Part shown: positions 1 through 5,559 of the stretch, one piece after another
How positions within the stretch are numbered: the stretch's first letter is position 1
How the letters are laid out: the number at the start of each line of letters is the position of its first letter
Origin: an uncultured Chloroflexota bacterium
Lineage (GTDB): Bacteria; Chloroflexota; Limnocylindria; Limnocylindrales; CSP1-4
DNA length: 10,941 nt
Direction of reading: 5' to 3'
Assembly: GCA_903930745.1 (NCBI GenBank)
Contig: CAIYZX010000056.1
Span: 1 to 10,941 of the forward strand
Made by a program: the position numbers and the translations under genes
The notes under the pieces: generated by a model
Told to the model about the DNA's origin: nothing
The model's input: the letters and a program-made list of their open reading frames with translations, nothing else
Database searches by the model: none

Positions 1-437
1 AGGAGCATGGAGGCGACCCGGCCGCCGAGGTCCGCGTACTGCGGGCCGGCGATGGCCGCCACGACACGCTCGCCGATGCCCACCACCCAGTAGTAGAACG
101 GGGCGTAGGTGGTGACCTGGTGGGGCTGGACAAGGGTTCCCAGCGACGCCCGGTCCGGGATGCAGCCGGCGTCGCGGACGGGCTGGATGTAGCAGGGCTG
201 CAGGTCCAGGATGGCCGGAACCTCCACCTCGCTGATCTCCCCGGAGCCCGGGAAGACCTGGGTGGCGCGGGGGATGATCCGAGCGGTGTCGTACCAGGCG
301 GTGGACAGGTGGGCGGGCTCGTCCGGGCCGGCGGACGGCGGGGACGACGCGAGCATGCCAAGGGCGGCGATGGCGATCACGGCCAGCCGGAGGCGACCGG
401 AGTGGAGGACGGCCTGGATCTCGTCGCGGCCGCTCAC
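1..437 (-). CDS. DUF2142-family polytopic membrane protein, N-terminal part (runs off the left edge)
   Basis: The leftward reading frame is open from a GTG at 437-435 to the window edge, giving 145 codons, so only the N-terminus is seen. It begins VSGRDEIQAVL and has a hydrophobic helix at about residues 17-32 (LAVIAIAALGMLA). This is followed by SAGPDEPAHLSTAWY, the Pro-Asp-Glu-x-x-His signature I associate with DUF2142 membrane proteins. Further on, the loop with YAPFYYWVVG fits the 'P-x-Y-Y' region before the next helix of that family. These proteins are large predicted envelope membrane proteins resembling GT-C glycosyltransferases; none has a firmly assigned substrate that I know of. The start codon overlaps the stop of the upstream GtrA-methyltransferase gene by 4 nt (GTGA), so it is probably translationally coupled as the fifth gene of the leftward operon. 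The family call rests on motif recognition only. Confidence 0.72.
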   Translation of the reverse strand, partial: MSGRDEIQAVLHSGRLRLAVIAIAALGMLASSPPSAGPDEPAHLSTAWYDTARIIPRATQVFPGSGEISEVEVPAILDLQPCYIQPVRDAGCIPDRASLGTLVQPHQVTTYAPFYYWVVGIGERVVAAIAGPQYADLGGRVASML

Positions 438-1480
438 GCAGGCTGCCCCGCGGTGCCCGCGAGTCTGCCAGTCACGACCGTCTCGTTGTACCGGAACAGC
501 CGGCCGAAGATCCGCGGGAACGGGAACGAATAGGAGCGCTCCGTGGCCAGGCCGAGCGACGTCAGCATGTGCTCCACGTCCGCGGCCTGCAGGAAGCGCA
601 CGTGCGAGGCATCGGATGCGTAGCCGGCCTCCTGGGGAACGATGACGATCACCCGTCCCCCTGGCTTGACGAATGGCAGGTAGGAGGTGAGCAGGTCCTG
701 CCCCGTCGCGGCATCGAGGTGCTCCAGCACATGCGCCACGAGCAGGCTGTCGAAGGTGGCCGAGCGGGACCATTCGCTCGCTGCGAAGTCATCGGGCGTG
801 AAGGCCAGGAGGCCACGGCGGCGCGCCTCCGCCACCGCGTGCTCGTTGTGGTCCACCCCGACGCCGGCCCCATCGAGGTGCCCGAGGTTTCGGCCAACAC
901 CGCAGCCAACGTCAAGCACCCAGCCGGGCTGCAGGCGCCGGATGTTCCAGCGGTACGGCGCCTGGACGCCAAGCGCCCGTCGCCAGCCGGTGCCCGAAGC
1001 CCCGAGTCGCGCGGAGTAGGCGCTGGTGGTGGTGTCCGTGATCCCGGCCTTCGCCTCGCGGCGCCGGAACACGAAGAACCGGTTGCCGAGGTAGCCCAGC
1101 ACGATCGCGACGATGGCAAAGAGCAGCTGCAGCAGGTACGCGCTGGCGCCAGTCAGGGCCAGTGCAACGGGGAGCGCCACGGCGTTGAGCGCGAGAATGG
1201 GCAGATACACCGCCTGGTAGCGGAGGTACTCGCGGACCGGATGACCGGAGGCGGTGAAGACGAGGTACCGGAACGTGACGTATCCGTTGAGGCTGGAGAT
1301 GGCGTAGGCGATGAGCACCACCGCCGAGGGCGCCACCAGCTCGTGCAGCGTGAACCAGCAGACCGCGAAAACGCCGTACGCCACCACGGAGTTCCACCCA
1401 CCCACGAGGAGGTAGCGGACACGCTGGTCCAGGGACCGCCAGCGGGAGACGGAGGACGAGGGGCTCGCGCCAGAGCTCAC
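434..1480 (-). CDS. GtrA-like membrane domain fused to a class I SAM-dependent methyltransferase
   Basis: This 348-aa protein starts at a GTG (1480-1478) that overlaps the stop of the upstream GT2 as GTGA. Residues about 20-138 form a GtrA/DPMS-flippase-like domain with four hydrophobic segments (about 22-42, 48-72, 88-112, 114-136). It has the family's typical N-G-Y-x-x-F-R-Y-x-V-F pattern after helix 2 and a closing GNRFFVFRR. Residues about 170-340 form a methyltransferase: SAM-binding motif I VLDVGCGVGRN (188-198), acidic GVDHN (208-212), AHVLEHLD (249-256), and LPFVKPGGRVIVIVP (268-282). GtrA proteins are thought to flip polyprenyl-phosphate-linked sugars, and the gene directly upstream is a GtrB-like GT2, so the pair makes sense. 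The methyltransferase substrate is unknown; a sugar or glycolipid is a guess. GtrA proteins are usually stand-alone at about 120-150 aa, so the fusion is unusual. No stop or restart is seen at the junction. Confidence 0.87.
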   Translation of the reverse strand: MSSGASPSSSVSRWRSLDQRVRYLLVGGWNSVVAYGVFAVCWFTLHELVAPSAVVLIAYAISSLNGYVTFRYLVFTASGHPVREYLRYQAVYLPILALNAVALPVALALTGASAYLLQLLFAIVAIVLGYLGNRFFVFRRREAKAGITDTTTSAYSARLGASGTGWRRALGVQAPYRWNIRRLQPGWVLDVGCGVGRNLGHLDGAGVGVDHNEHAVAEARRRGLLAFTPDDFAASEWSRSATFDSLLVAHVLEHLDAATGQDLLTSYLPFVKPGGRVIVIVPQEAGYASDASHVRFLQAADVEHMLTSLGLATERSYSFPFPRIFGRLFRYNETVVTGRLAGTAGQPA

Positions 1481-2499
1481 GGCGTGCCGATGGATGCGGG
1501 ACGAGCGTCGTCGCCGCGGCTGCGGATGCGCGCGTAATCGCGCGTCTCGGCAGCCCCCGGGGAATCCTGCACCTCCAGCGACAGCGCCTGGAGCACCATC
1601 TGGACGCCCACGATGAGCGGCGCGACCGCGAGCATGACGGTTCCGGTTGGCGTGAGAACGCCGGCGCTCGCCGACTGGATCCAGTGGTAGGCCCCGAACC
1701 CGAGGCCGAAGGCAGCGAGCAGGGCGCCCACAACGGCAAGGAAGGCGATCAGGCCGAAGTCATTGACCACGTGCCGCTTCACGAAGCGCCAGATGAACCC
1801 CCGCGCCAGGCGCAAGGGGAAGGTCGCAGACACGTGGCCGATCCGGAGCCCGGACACCTCGTCCCCGTACAACGAGGACGTGTCGACGTCCACCACGCGC
1901 GCATCGAGGACGTTGAGCCGGATGAGCATCGCGTTCTCGAAGAAGTAGTCGCGGTCGATGGTCTCGAGGTGGAGTCGCGGCAGCAGGCTGGTGCGGATCG
2001 CCAGGAAGCCGCACTGGGGATCGAAGACGTGCCAGTAGCCACTCGCCACCTTGGTGAGGAACGAGAGCAGGACGTTGCCGATCCACCGGGTTGCGGGCAT
2101 GGAGTCAGGGCGGCCGGAGCGCCGGAAGCGGTTGCCCTTGGCGTACTCCGCCATGCCCAGCTCCAGGGGCCTGACCAGGGCGGGGAGCTCCGCCGGGTCC
2201 ATCTGACCGTCGCCGTCCATCTTGATGGCGACGTCGAACCCGCCCTCGTAGGCCGCCATGAACCCGGTGGCCATCGCTCCGCCAACGCCCCGGTTCTTCT
2301 CATGGTGGAGCACCGTGATCCGGGCGTCATCCGCGGCGGCAGCCCGCGCCGCCTCCAGTGTGTCGTCGGTGCTCGCGTCATCGACGATGACGATCCCGGC
2401 AACCCAGTCCGGGATCCCACGGGCCACGGTGGCGATGTGCCGCCCCTCGTTGTGGGCCGGCAGCACCACGCAGCACCGAAGACCTGTGCTCGTGGTCAT
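1477..2499 (-). CDS. GT2 polyprenyl-phosphate glycosyltransferase (DPM synthase/GtrB-like) with two C-terminal membrane helices
   Basis: This 340-aa enzyme should transfer a sugar from a nucleotide donor to polyprenyl phosphate at the inner face of the membrane. Its GT-A core shows CVVLPAHNEGR (10-20), IVIVDDASTDDT (36-47), the nucleotide-binding KNRGVGGAMATGF (68-80) and the metal-binding DGDGQMDP (95-102). WHVFDPQCGF (156-165) matches the 'D-x-x-x-G-F/Y' region of DPM-synthase-like GT2 enzymes. Two hydrophobic segments follow (about 248-272 and 284-308), as in GtrB-type enzymes, and then a charged tail. The ATG at 2499 has a good Shine-Dalgarno (GGGAGG, 8 nt upstream). The gene sits 105 bp after the preceding GT2 and overlaps the following GtrA-methyltransferase gene by 4 nt, so loading and flipping are probably coupled. 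The sugar cannot be told from the sequence. Confidence 0.88.
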   Translation of the reverse strand: MTTSTGLRCCVVLPAHNEGRHIATVARGIPDWVAGIVIVDDASTDDTLEAARAAAADDARITVLHHEKNRGVGGAMATGFMAAYEGGFDVAIKMDGDGQMDPAELPALVRPLELGMAEYAKGNRFRRSGRPDSMPATRWIGNVLLSFLTKVASGYWHVFDPQCGFLAIRTSLLPRLHLETIDRDYFFENAMLIRLNVLDARVVDVDTSSLYGDEVSGLRIGHVSATFPLRLARGFIWRFVKRHVVNDFGLIAFLAVVGALLAAFGLGFGAYHWIQSASAGVLTPTGTVMLAVAPLIVGVQMVLQALSLEVQDSPGAAETRDYARIRSRGDDARPASIGTP

Positions 2500-2507
2500 G
2501 GCTCGCG

Positions 2508-2513
2508 CCTCCC
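2508..2513 (-). promoter_or_regulatory. Shine-Dalgarno of the GtrB-like GT2 gene
   Basis: Reading leftward, GGGAGG lies 8 nt before the ATG at 2499. It is the clearest ribosome binding site in the leftward operon. The neighbouring genes start inside overlapping GTGA junctions without strong Shine-Dalgarno sites, which suggests that this gene is translated independently after the 105-bp gap. Confidence 0.6.
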
Positions 2514-2561
2514 GTGGTGCATGGCTGGCTGGACTGCAGCGTCCGCCTGGTTGCGAGCGAG

Positions 2562-2567
2562 ATCGTA
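2562..2567 (-). promoter_or_regulatory. Possible internal -10 element in the gap before the GtrB-like gene
   Basis: On the leftward strand TACGAT matches the TAnnnT -10 pattern, about 60 nt before the ATG at 2499. No convincing TTGACA-type -35 is seen at the right distance. It may give the GtrB-like/GtrA-methyltransferase/DUF2142 segment its own promoter, but one AT-containing hexamer in GC-rich DNA is weak evidence. Confidence 0.22.
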
Positions 2568-2568
2568 T

Positions 2569-2596
2569 CCGGCCCGCGCACCGAAGACGCGGCCGG
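2569..2596. repeat. GC-rich inverted repeat in the 105-bp gap of the leftward operon
   Basis: The arms are CCGGCCCGCG (2569-2578) and CGCGGCCGG (2588-2596), around a 9-nt loop. They pair over nine base pairs with one bulged base. There is no U-tract on the leftward strand, so it is not a standard intrinsic terminator. It lies just after the stop of the soluble GT2 (2605), where it could act as a partial terminator, an attenuator or a 3'-end stabiliser. GC-rich DNA makes such pairings by chance, so confidence is low. The rest of the 2500-2604 gap holds only the possible -10 and the ribosome binding site listed separately. Confidence 0.3.
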
Positions 2597-2604
2597 GTCC
2601 GGGG

Positions 2605-3474
2605 TCAGGACGGGCCGCTCGCGGATCGATTCCTGGATCGCCACCGGTTCAGGGCGTAGAAGGCGGCAAGGACCACGTTGGCCGGGAGCCCCGTCCCGAG
2701 GATCTCCGCTGCGAGGACCAGGTTGTCCACGGCGCCAAACCCCAGCGTCCGGCGGTATCGACGCTTGATCGCCACCGTGTCCCGGAGGATCGCGCGGACG
2801 TGGAGCGCCTTGAAGTTCGCATCGCCCTGGCGGTAGCGATACAGGACCCGGTCCAGGTTGTGGATCCTCACGCCGCTCGCGATCCAGCGGCACCAGAGCT
2901 CGTAGTCCGCGGCGTGACGATAGGCAGGGCTGAGGTCATACCCGCCGAGGGATGGGCCCAGCTCGCGTCGCCGCATGACGGCGCAGTGGGCGACGGGCGA
3001 GAACCGTCGCACCGATGTGCGTGCGTCTGCCGGGTAGTGGCGCTCCATCAGGATGGCGCCGGTGGACTCGCTGACGTACGCCACGGCCGTGCCCAGCACA
3101 TCCACCTGTGGATGGTCGCGCAGGTACGCCAGCTGGTGCTCGAGTCGCTCAGGCAGGGACTCGTCGTCGGAGTCCTGGACGGCCACGTAGGGTGCGCGCG
3201 CGGCCGCGATGCCGCGTTCGTAGCTCGCCCACGGGCCCAGGTTCGCCTCGTTGACGATCACGCGCACACGCGTGTCCAACGAGGCGCGGGACTCCAGGAA
3301 GGTCTGCTTCCCCGCAGCCCCCGGGTCATCCAGGACCACGATCAGCTCCAGCGCCTCCAGCGTCTGCGAGAGGATGGAGTCCATGGCGCGTGCCAGCACA
3401 GCCAGCGGCTCCTTGTACGCCGGCAGCACCACCGACACGAGCGGCAGGGCGTCCGCGGCCGGGCGGTCTGTCAC
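2605..3474 (-). CDS. GT2 family glycosyltransferase (soluble, GT-A fold)
   Basis: This 289-aa protein begins at a GTG (3474-3472) that overlaps the stop of the upstream GT87-like gene as GTGA. A longer in-frame extension back to 4023 exists but only reads the GT87-like gene in the wrong frame. The core motifs are all present: VSVVLPAYKE (13-22), ELIVVLDDP (43-51), NEANLGPWASYERGIAAA (75-92), the metal-binding AVQDSDDESLP (98-108), and HCAVMRRREL (163-172). GGYD (177-180) and AADYELWCR (188-196) supply the acceptor-site and catalytic-base region. The 'GG(Y/F)D...EDxELxxR' pattern seen here as ADYELWCR is typical of inverting GT2 enzymes of polysaccharide clusters. The C-terminus (about 248-276) is mildly hydrophobic and may touch the membrane. 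The enzyme probably adds one sugar from a nucleotide donor to a lipid-linked glycan in the cytoplasm; donor and acceptor are unknown. Confidence 0.88.
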   Translation of the reverse strand: MTDRPAADALPLVSVVLPAYKEPLAVLARAMDSILSQTLEALELIVVLDDPGAAGKQTFLESRASLDTRVRVIVNEANLGPWASYERGIAAARAPYVAVQDSDDESLPERLEHQLAYLRDHPQVDVLGTAVAYVSESTGAILMERHYPADARTSVRRFSPVAHCAVMRRRELGPSLGGYDLSPAYRHAADYELWCRWIASGVRIHNLDRVLYRYRQGDANFKALHVRAILRDTVAIKRRYRRTLGFGAVDNLVLAAEILGTGLPANVVLAAFYALNRWRSRNRSASGPS

Positions 3475-4241
3475 GGCGCGCCGTCCAGCGGGTCTCGCGA
3501 GGCGTCCGGTCTCGGCGTGGCGTGCCGCCTGCGGCCCAGGTACGCGATGGCCCCGATGCACACGAGCGGCAGGTTCAGCAGGGAGTAGGTCCAGCTCAGG
3601 TGGGCGTTGGTGATGACCGCGAGCCAGTCCAGCCAGAGCGGGATCATGGGCAGCGAGATGACGGCGAGGACCGCTGCCGCGATCCACGTGGATCGCGCCC
3701 GGATCGCCACCAGGCCAAGCGGAGCGAAGGTTGGCTTGATCGCGAGGAGGACCACCGGCCAGCCCCACGCCGCACCGGTGGCCACCGCGGTCATCGCCCA
3801 GATGTCCGTGTTGCCGGCCAGCAGGGAACCGGTGGAGCGGGGCCAGAGGAGGCACGCCGCCATGAGGGGCCACGCCCACGCCGACGGGCGGAGCCGGACG
3901 ATCGCCGCGAGCGTGAGGCCGATCGGCAGGATCCACCACAGGGCGAGCGGCAGCACGAGGAAGGGCGTGAACAGGAAGAGCGCCACGGGCGGGTGGATGA
4001 ACGAGTGGTAGTCCAGCGTCCACGGTCCGGCGACCTGCTCGGCGAGGTACGGGCTGCCGGTGTCAAGGAACCGCTGGGCGCCCGGGAGATAGCCCTTCAC
4101 CACGTCCGCCGCAAGCAGCCGTTGCCCGGCGGGGGTGCCCGCGTAGTCGAACAACAGGACCACGGCCACGGCGAGGAAGCCCACGGTCAGACCGGCCGAG
4201 ACGAGCGCTCCAAGATGCTGCCAGCGGCGGGGCGTGGTCAC
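3471..4241 (-). CDS. Short GT87/DUF2029-like polytopic membrane glycosyltransferase (paralogue A)
   Basis: I place the start at the GTG 4241-4239, giving 256 aa; a GTG at 4250 is the alternative, and anything longer would enter the divergent promoter. The choice is supported by collinearity with the 257-aa paralogue at 9074-9847: both put the first-loop Asp at residue 46. Helices alternate through the protein. The shared landmarks are D46 followed by a Tyr (ADVVKGY), FIHPPVALFLFTPFLVLP (81-98), GNTDIW (143-148) and the loop Lys-Pro in AIKPTFAPLG (167-176). GT87 enzymes such as mycobacterial PimE use polyprenyl-phosphate mannose outside the membrane and need an Asp in the first external loop; D46 is a candidate by position. 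At 256 aa it is shorter than typical GT87 proteins (about 400 aa). It is the first gene of the leftward operon. Confidence 0.72.
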   Translation of the reverse strand: MTTPRRWQHLGALVSAGLTVGFLAVAVVLLFDYAGTPAGQRLLAADVVKGYLPGAQRFLDTGSPYLAEQVAGPWTLDYHSFIHPPVALFLFTPFLVLPLALWWILPIGLTLAAIVRLRPSAWAWPLMAACLLWPRSTGSLLAGNTDIWAMTAVATGAAWGWPVVLLAIKPTFAPLGLVAIRARSTWIAAAVLAVISLPMIPLWLDWLAVITNAHLSWTYSLLNLPLVCIGAIAYLGRRRHATPRPDASRDPLDGAP

Positions 4242-4282
4242 GCAGGCCACCGGGCCGGCTCCATGTGCATCGGGTCGCGCAT
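4238..4282 (-). CDS. Candidate leaderless 14-codon leader peptide of the leftward operon
   Basis: The frame ATG(4282)...TGA(4238) encodes MRDPMHMEPARWPA. A -10-like TACACT (4294-4289) lies exactly 6 nt before the ATG, so transcription would start at or next to the A of the ATG. Its TGA overlaps the GTG start of the GT87-like gene as GTGA, the same 4-nt junction used between later genes of this operon. The GTG has no good Shine-Dalgarno of its own, which fits translation by reinitiation after the short peptide. The peptide sequence suggests no function. A chance ORF this short is possible; the support is the combination of spacing, overlap and the mirror-image arrangement on the other strand. 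Confidence 0.35.
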   Translation of the reverse strand: MRDPMHMEPARWPA

Positions 4283-4288
4283 GCCCGC

Positions 4289-4294
4289 AGTGTA
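4289..4294 (-). promoter_or_regulatory. Likely -10 element of the leftward operon
   Basis: TACACT on the leftward strand fits TAnnnT and is 6 nt before an ATG, the spacing of leaderless transcripts known in high-GC bacteria. No clear -35 is seen. It should drive the GT87-like/GT2/GtrB-like/GtrA-methyltransferase/DUF2142 unit. The opposing -10 is 42 bp away. Confidence 0.42.
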
Positions 4295-4297
4295 GGT

Positions 4298-4307
4298 GTC
4301 CCGGGAC
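4298..4307. repeat. 10-bp perfect palindrome between the divergent -10 elements
   Basis: GTCCCGGGAC is a perfect palindrome lying between the two divergent -10 hexamers, close to the leftward one. Its place would suit an operator that controls both directions. It does not extend beyond 10 bp, and palindromes of C and G are common in this DNA, so this is only a candidate site. Confidence 0.2.
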
Positions 4308-4336
4308 CGCCGGAGAGCAGCGCCGAACCCCGGTGC

Positions 4337-4342
4337 TATGCT
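4337..4342 (+). promoter_or_regulatory. Likely -10 element of the rightward operon
   Basis: TATGCT fits the TAnnnT -10 pattern in otherwise very GC-rich DNA and lies exactly 6 nt before a GTG at 4349. That spacing predicts a leaderless transcript. No convincing -35 is seen about 17 bp upstream. It should drive the acyltransferase/GT4/GT87-like/GT-C-like unit. Confidence 0.42.
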
Positions 4343-4348
4343 CGGGTC

Positions 4349-4402
4349 GTGACCCACGCAACCATCTGCGGCGAGCCCGCCTGTCATCGGCCGTCGGCGT
4401 GA
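4349..4402 (+). CDS. Candidate leaderless 17-codon leader peptide of the rightward operon
   Basis: The frame GTG(4349)...TGA(4402) encodes VTHATICGEPACHRPSA. The -10-like TATGCT ends 6 nt before its GTG, and its TGA (4400-4402) overlaps the GTG at 4399 that is in frame with the acyltransferase, forming GTGA. The acyltransferase start has no Shine-Dalgarno, so coupling through this peptide would explain how it is translated. Two Cys and two His residues are notable in so short a peptide. In mycobacteria, leaderless Cys-containing upstream ORFs are known to sense cysteine supply; applying that here is speculation. The ORF could be chance, as on the opposite strand, but the two sides mirror each other closely. 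Confidence 0.37.
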   Translation: MTHATICGEPACHRPSA

Positions 4403-5559
4403 CCTCGTCGATGGCCTCCCCTGGCACCACCCCCCTCCGAGCCGTCCGGCGTCCGTTCGCGTCCATCGACGCGGCCACGTGGGACGCCATCGCCGCCCGC
4501 AACCCGTGGGCCACCCCGTTCTCGTCCTGGGCCGTCCACCGCGCCTGGTGGGACGCGTACGGCACGAACGCCCACGAGGAGACCGTGGTCCTCGTCCCGG
4601 CCGGAGCGGCCGATGACGCAGCGCCCGTGGCCATCGTCCCGCTGATGCACCGCCACGAGGTGGAGCCCGGGGACCTGGAGCTGGCCACCACGATGCGCAG
4701 GCATGACTCGCCCGCGCTGACGCCGGTGCGTCCGGACGCGAAGGCGGTCTTCTTCGGCGCCTCGTACCACGCGGACTACGCCACGCTGCTGTGCGCGCCC
4801 GATGACCTTCCGGCGGCGGCCGCGGCACTCGCGGACTACTGCGGCTCTGACGGGGACCCGGCCCACCCGGAACCCTGGGACGCCGTGGATCTCCGCCGTC
4901 TCCGGACCGGTGACCCGGCCACGGAGGCCCTGGCGGACGCCTTCGGCACGCGCGAGATGGAGCGCGGCTGGACGATGAGCATCGAGACCGAGGAGGTCTG
5001 CCCCGTGGCGCCCCTCCCGGCGTCCGGTGACTTCGAGGAGTACCTCGCGGGCCTGGGCAAGAAGGAGCGCCACGAGATCCGGCGCAAGGTCCGCCGCGCG
5101 GAGGCCGCGGGCGAGGTCCTGCTGACGGACTCGCCGGACCCGCTGGGGGACCTTGAGGCGTTCATCGACCTCCACCAGAAGCGCTGGGGCGCGGACGGCC
5201 TCTTCCCGGACAACCCCGGTGGCGAGCAGAGCCGCCTGTTCTTCCGCCGCCTCTTCGAGCTGCTGGGTGCGGACGGCCCGCTCCGCCTCGCCTTCCTGAC
5301 CGTGGATGGACGAAGGATTGCCGCGGGCGTTGCCTTCGAGACCGCGGACGCGCTCCTCTACTACAACGCCGGCGTTGACCCGGAGGCCCGCGAGCTCTCG
5401 CCCGGCGTGGTGATGGTGGAGCGCTTCGTGCGCCGCGCCCTCGCCCTGGGGAAGCGCCGCATGGACTTCCTCCGCGGCAACGAGCCCTACAAGTACGAGT
5501 GGGGCGCCGTGGACGAGCCAATCCAGCGCCTGCTTGTCCGGCGAACAGACTGGCGATGA
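4399..5559 (+). CDS. GNAT-fold acyltransferase of the CelD/BcsL (FemAB-like, Acetyltransf_6) family
   Basis: From the GTG at 4399 the protein has 386 aa; an ATG at 4411 (382 aa) is an alternative. The frame stays open back to 4234, but that stretch crosses the promoter region and overlaps the divergent gene, so I reject it. The N-terminal half (about 15-200) is the degenerate first GNAT-like repeat. The second half holds the recognisable parts: LGKKERHEIRRKVRRAE (219-235), FIDLHQKRWG (255-264), RIAAGVAFE (306-314), YYNAGVDPEA (321-330), and DFLRGNEPYKYEWGA (356-370). The 'FLRG-x-E-x-Y-K-x-x-W-G' signature is characteristic of this family, whose members sit in exopolysaccharide and lipid-glycan clusters and are presumed to acylate amino or hydroxyl groups. 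The substrate is unknown. It is the first full gene of the rightward operon and overlaps the GT4 gene by 4 nt (ATGA). Confidence 0.85.
   Translation: MTSSMASPGTTPLRAVRRPFASIDAATWDAIAARNPWATPFSSWAVHRAWWDAYGTNAHEETVVLVPAGAADDAAPVAIVPLMHRHEVEPGDLELATTMRRHDSPALTPVRPDAKAVFFGASYHADYATLLCAPDDLPAAAAALADYCGSDGDPAHPEPWDAVDLRRLRTGDPATEALADAFGTREMERGWTMSIETEEVCPVAPLPASGDFEEYLAGLGKKERHEIRRKVRRAEAAGEVLLTDSPDPLGDLEAFIDLHQKRWGADGLFPDNPGGEQSRLFFRRLFELLGADGPLRLAFLTVDGRRIAAGVAFETADALLYYNAGVDPEARELSPGVVMVERFVRRALALGKRRMDFLRGNEPYKYEWGAVDEPIQRLLVRRTDWR

Noticed and set aside
1684..3588. 634-codon rightward open frame across three leftward genes
   Set aside because: It is a GC-rich antisense shadow. The opposite strand carries complete GT2 motifs, while this frame gives low-complexity Arg/Gly/His/Asp-rich sequence with no domain.
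3475..4023. N-terminal extension of the soluble GT2 to give a 472-aa protein
   Set aside because: The extension reads the GT87-like gene in another frame. The GT2 core starts right after the GTG at 3474, which forms a GTGA overlap like its neighbours.
4234..4398. Upstream extension of the acyltransferase to an ATG at 4234
   Set aside because: It would overlap the divergent GT87-like start and both -10 elements. The translation before residue 56 is Cys/Arg/Pro-rich and does not look like a GNAT N-terminus.
4242..4691. N-terminal extension of the leftward GT87-like protein to an ATG at 4691
   Set aside because: It runs antisense through the acyltransferase and the promoter region, and would break the length and residue match with the paralogue at 9074-9847.
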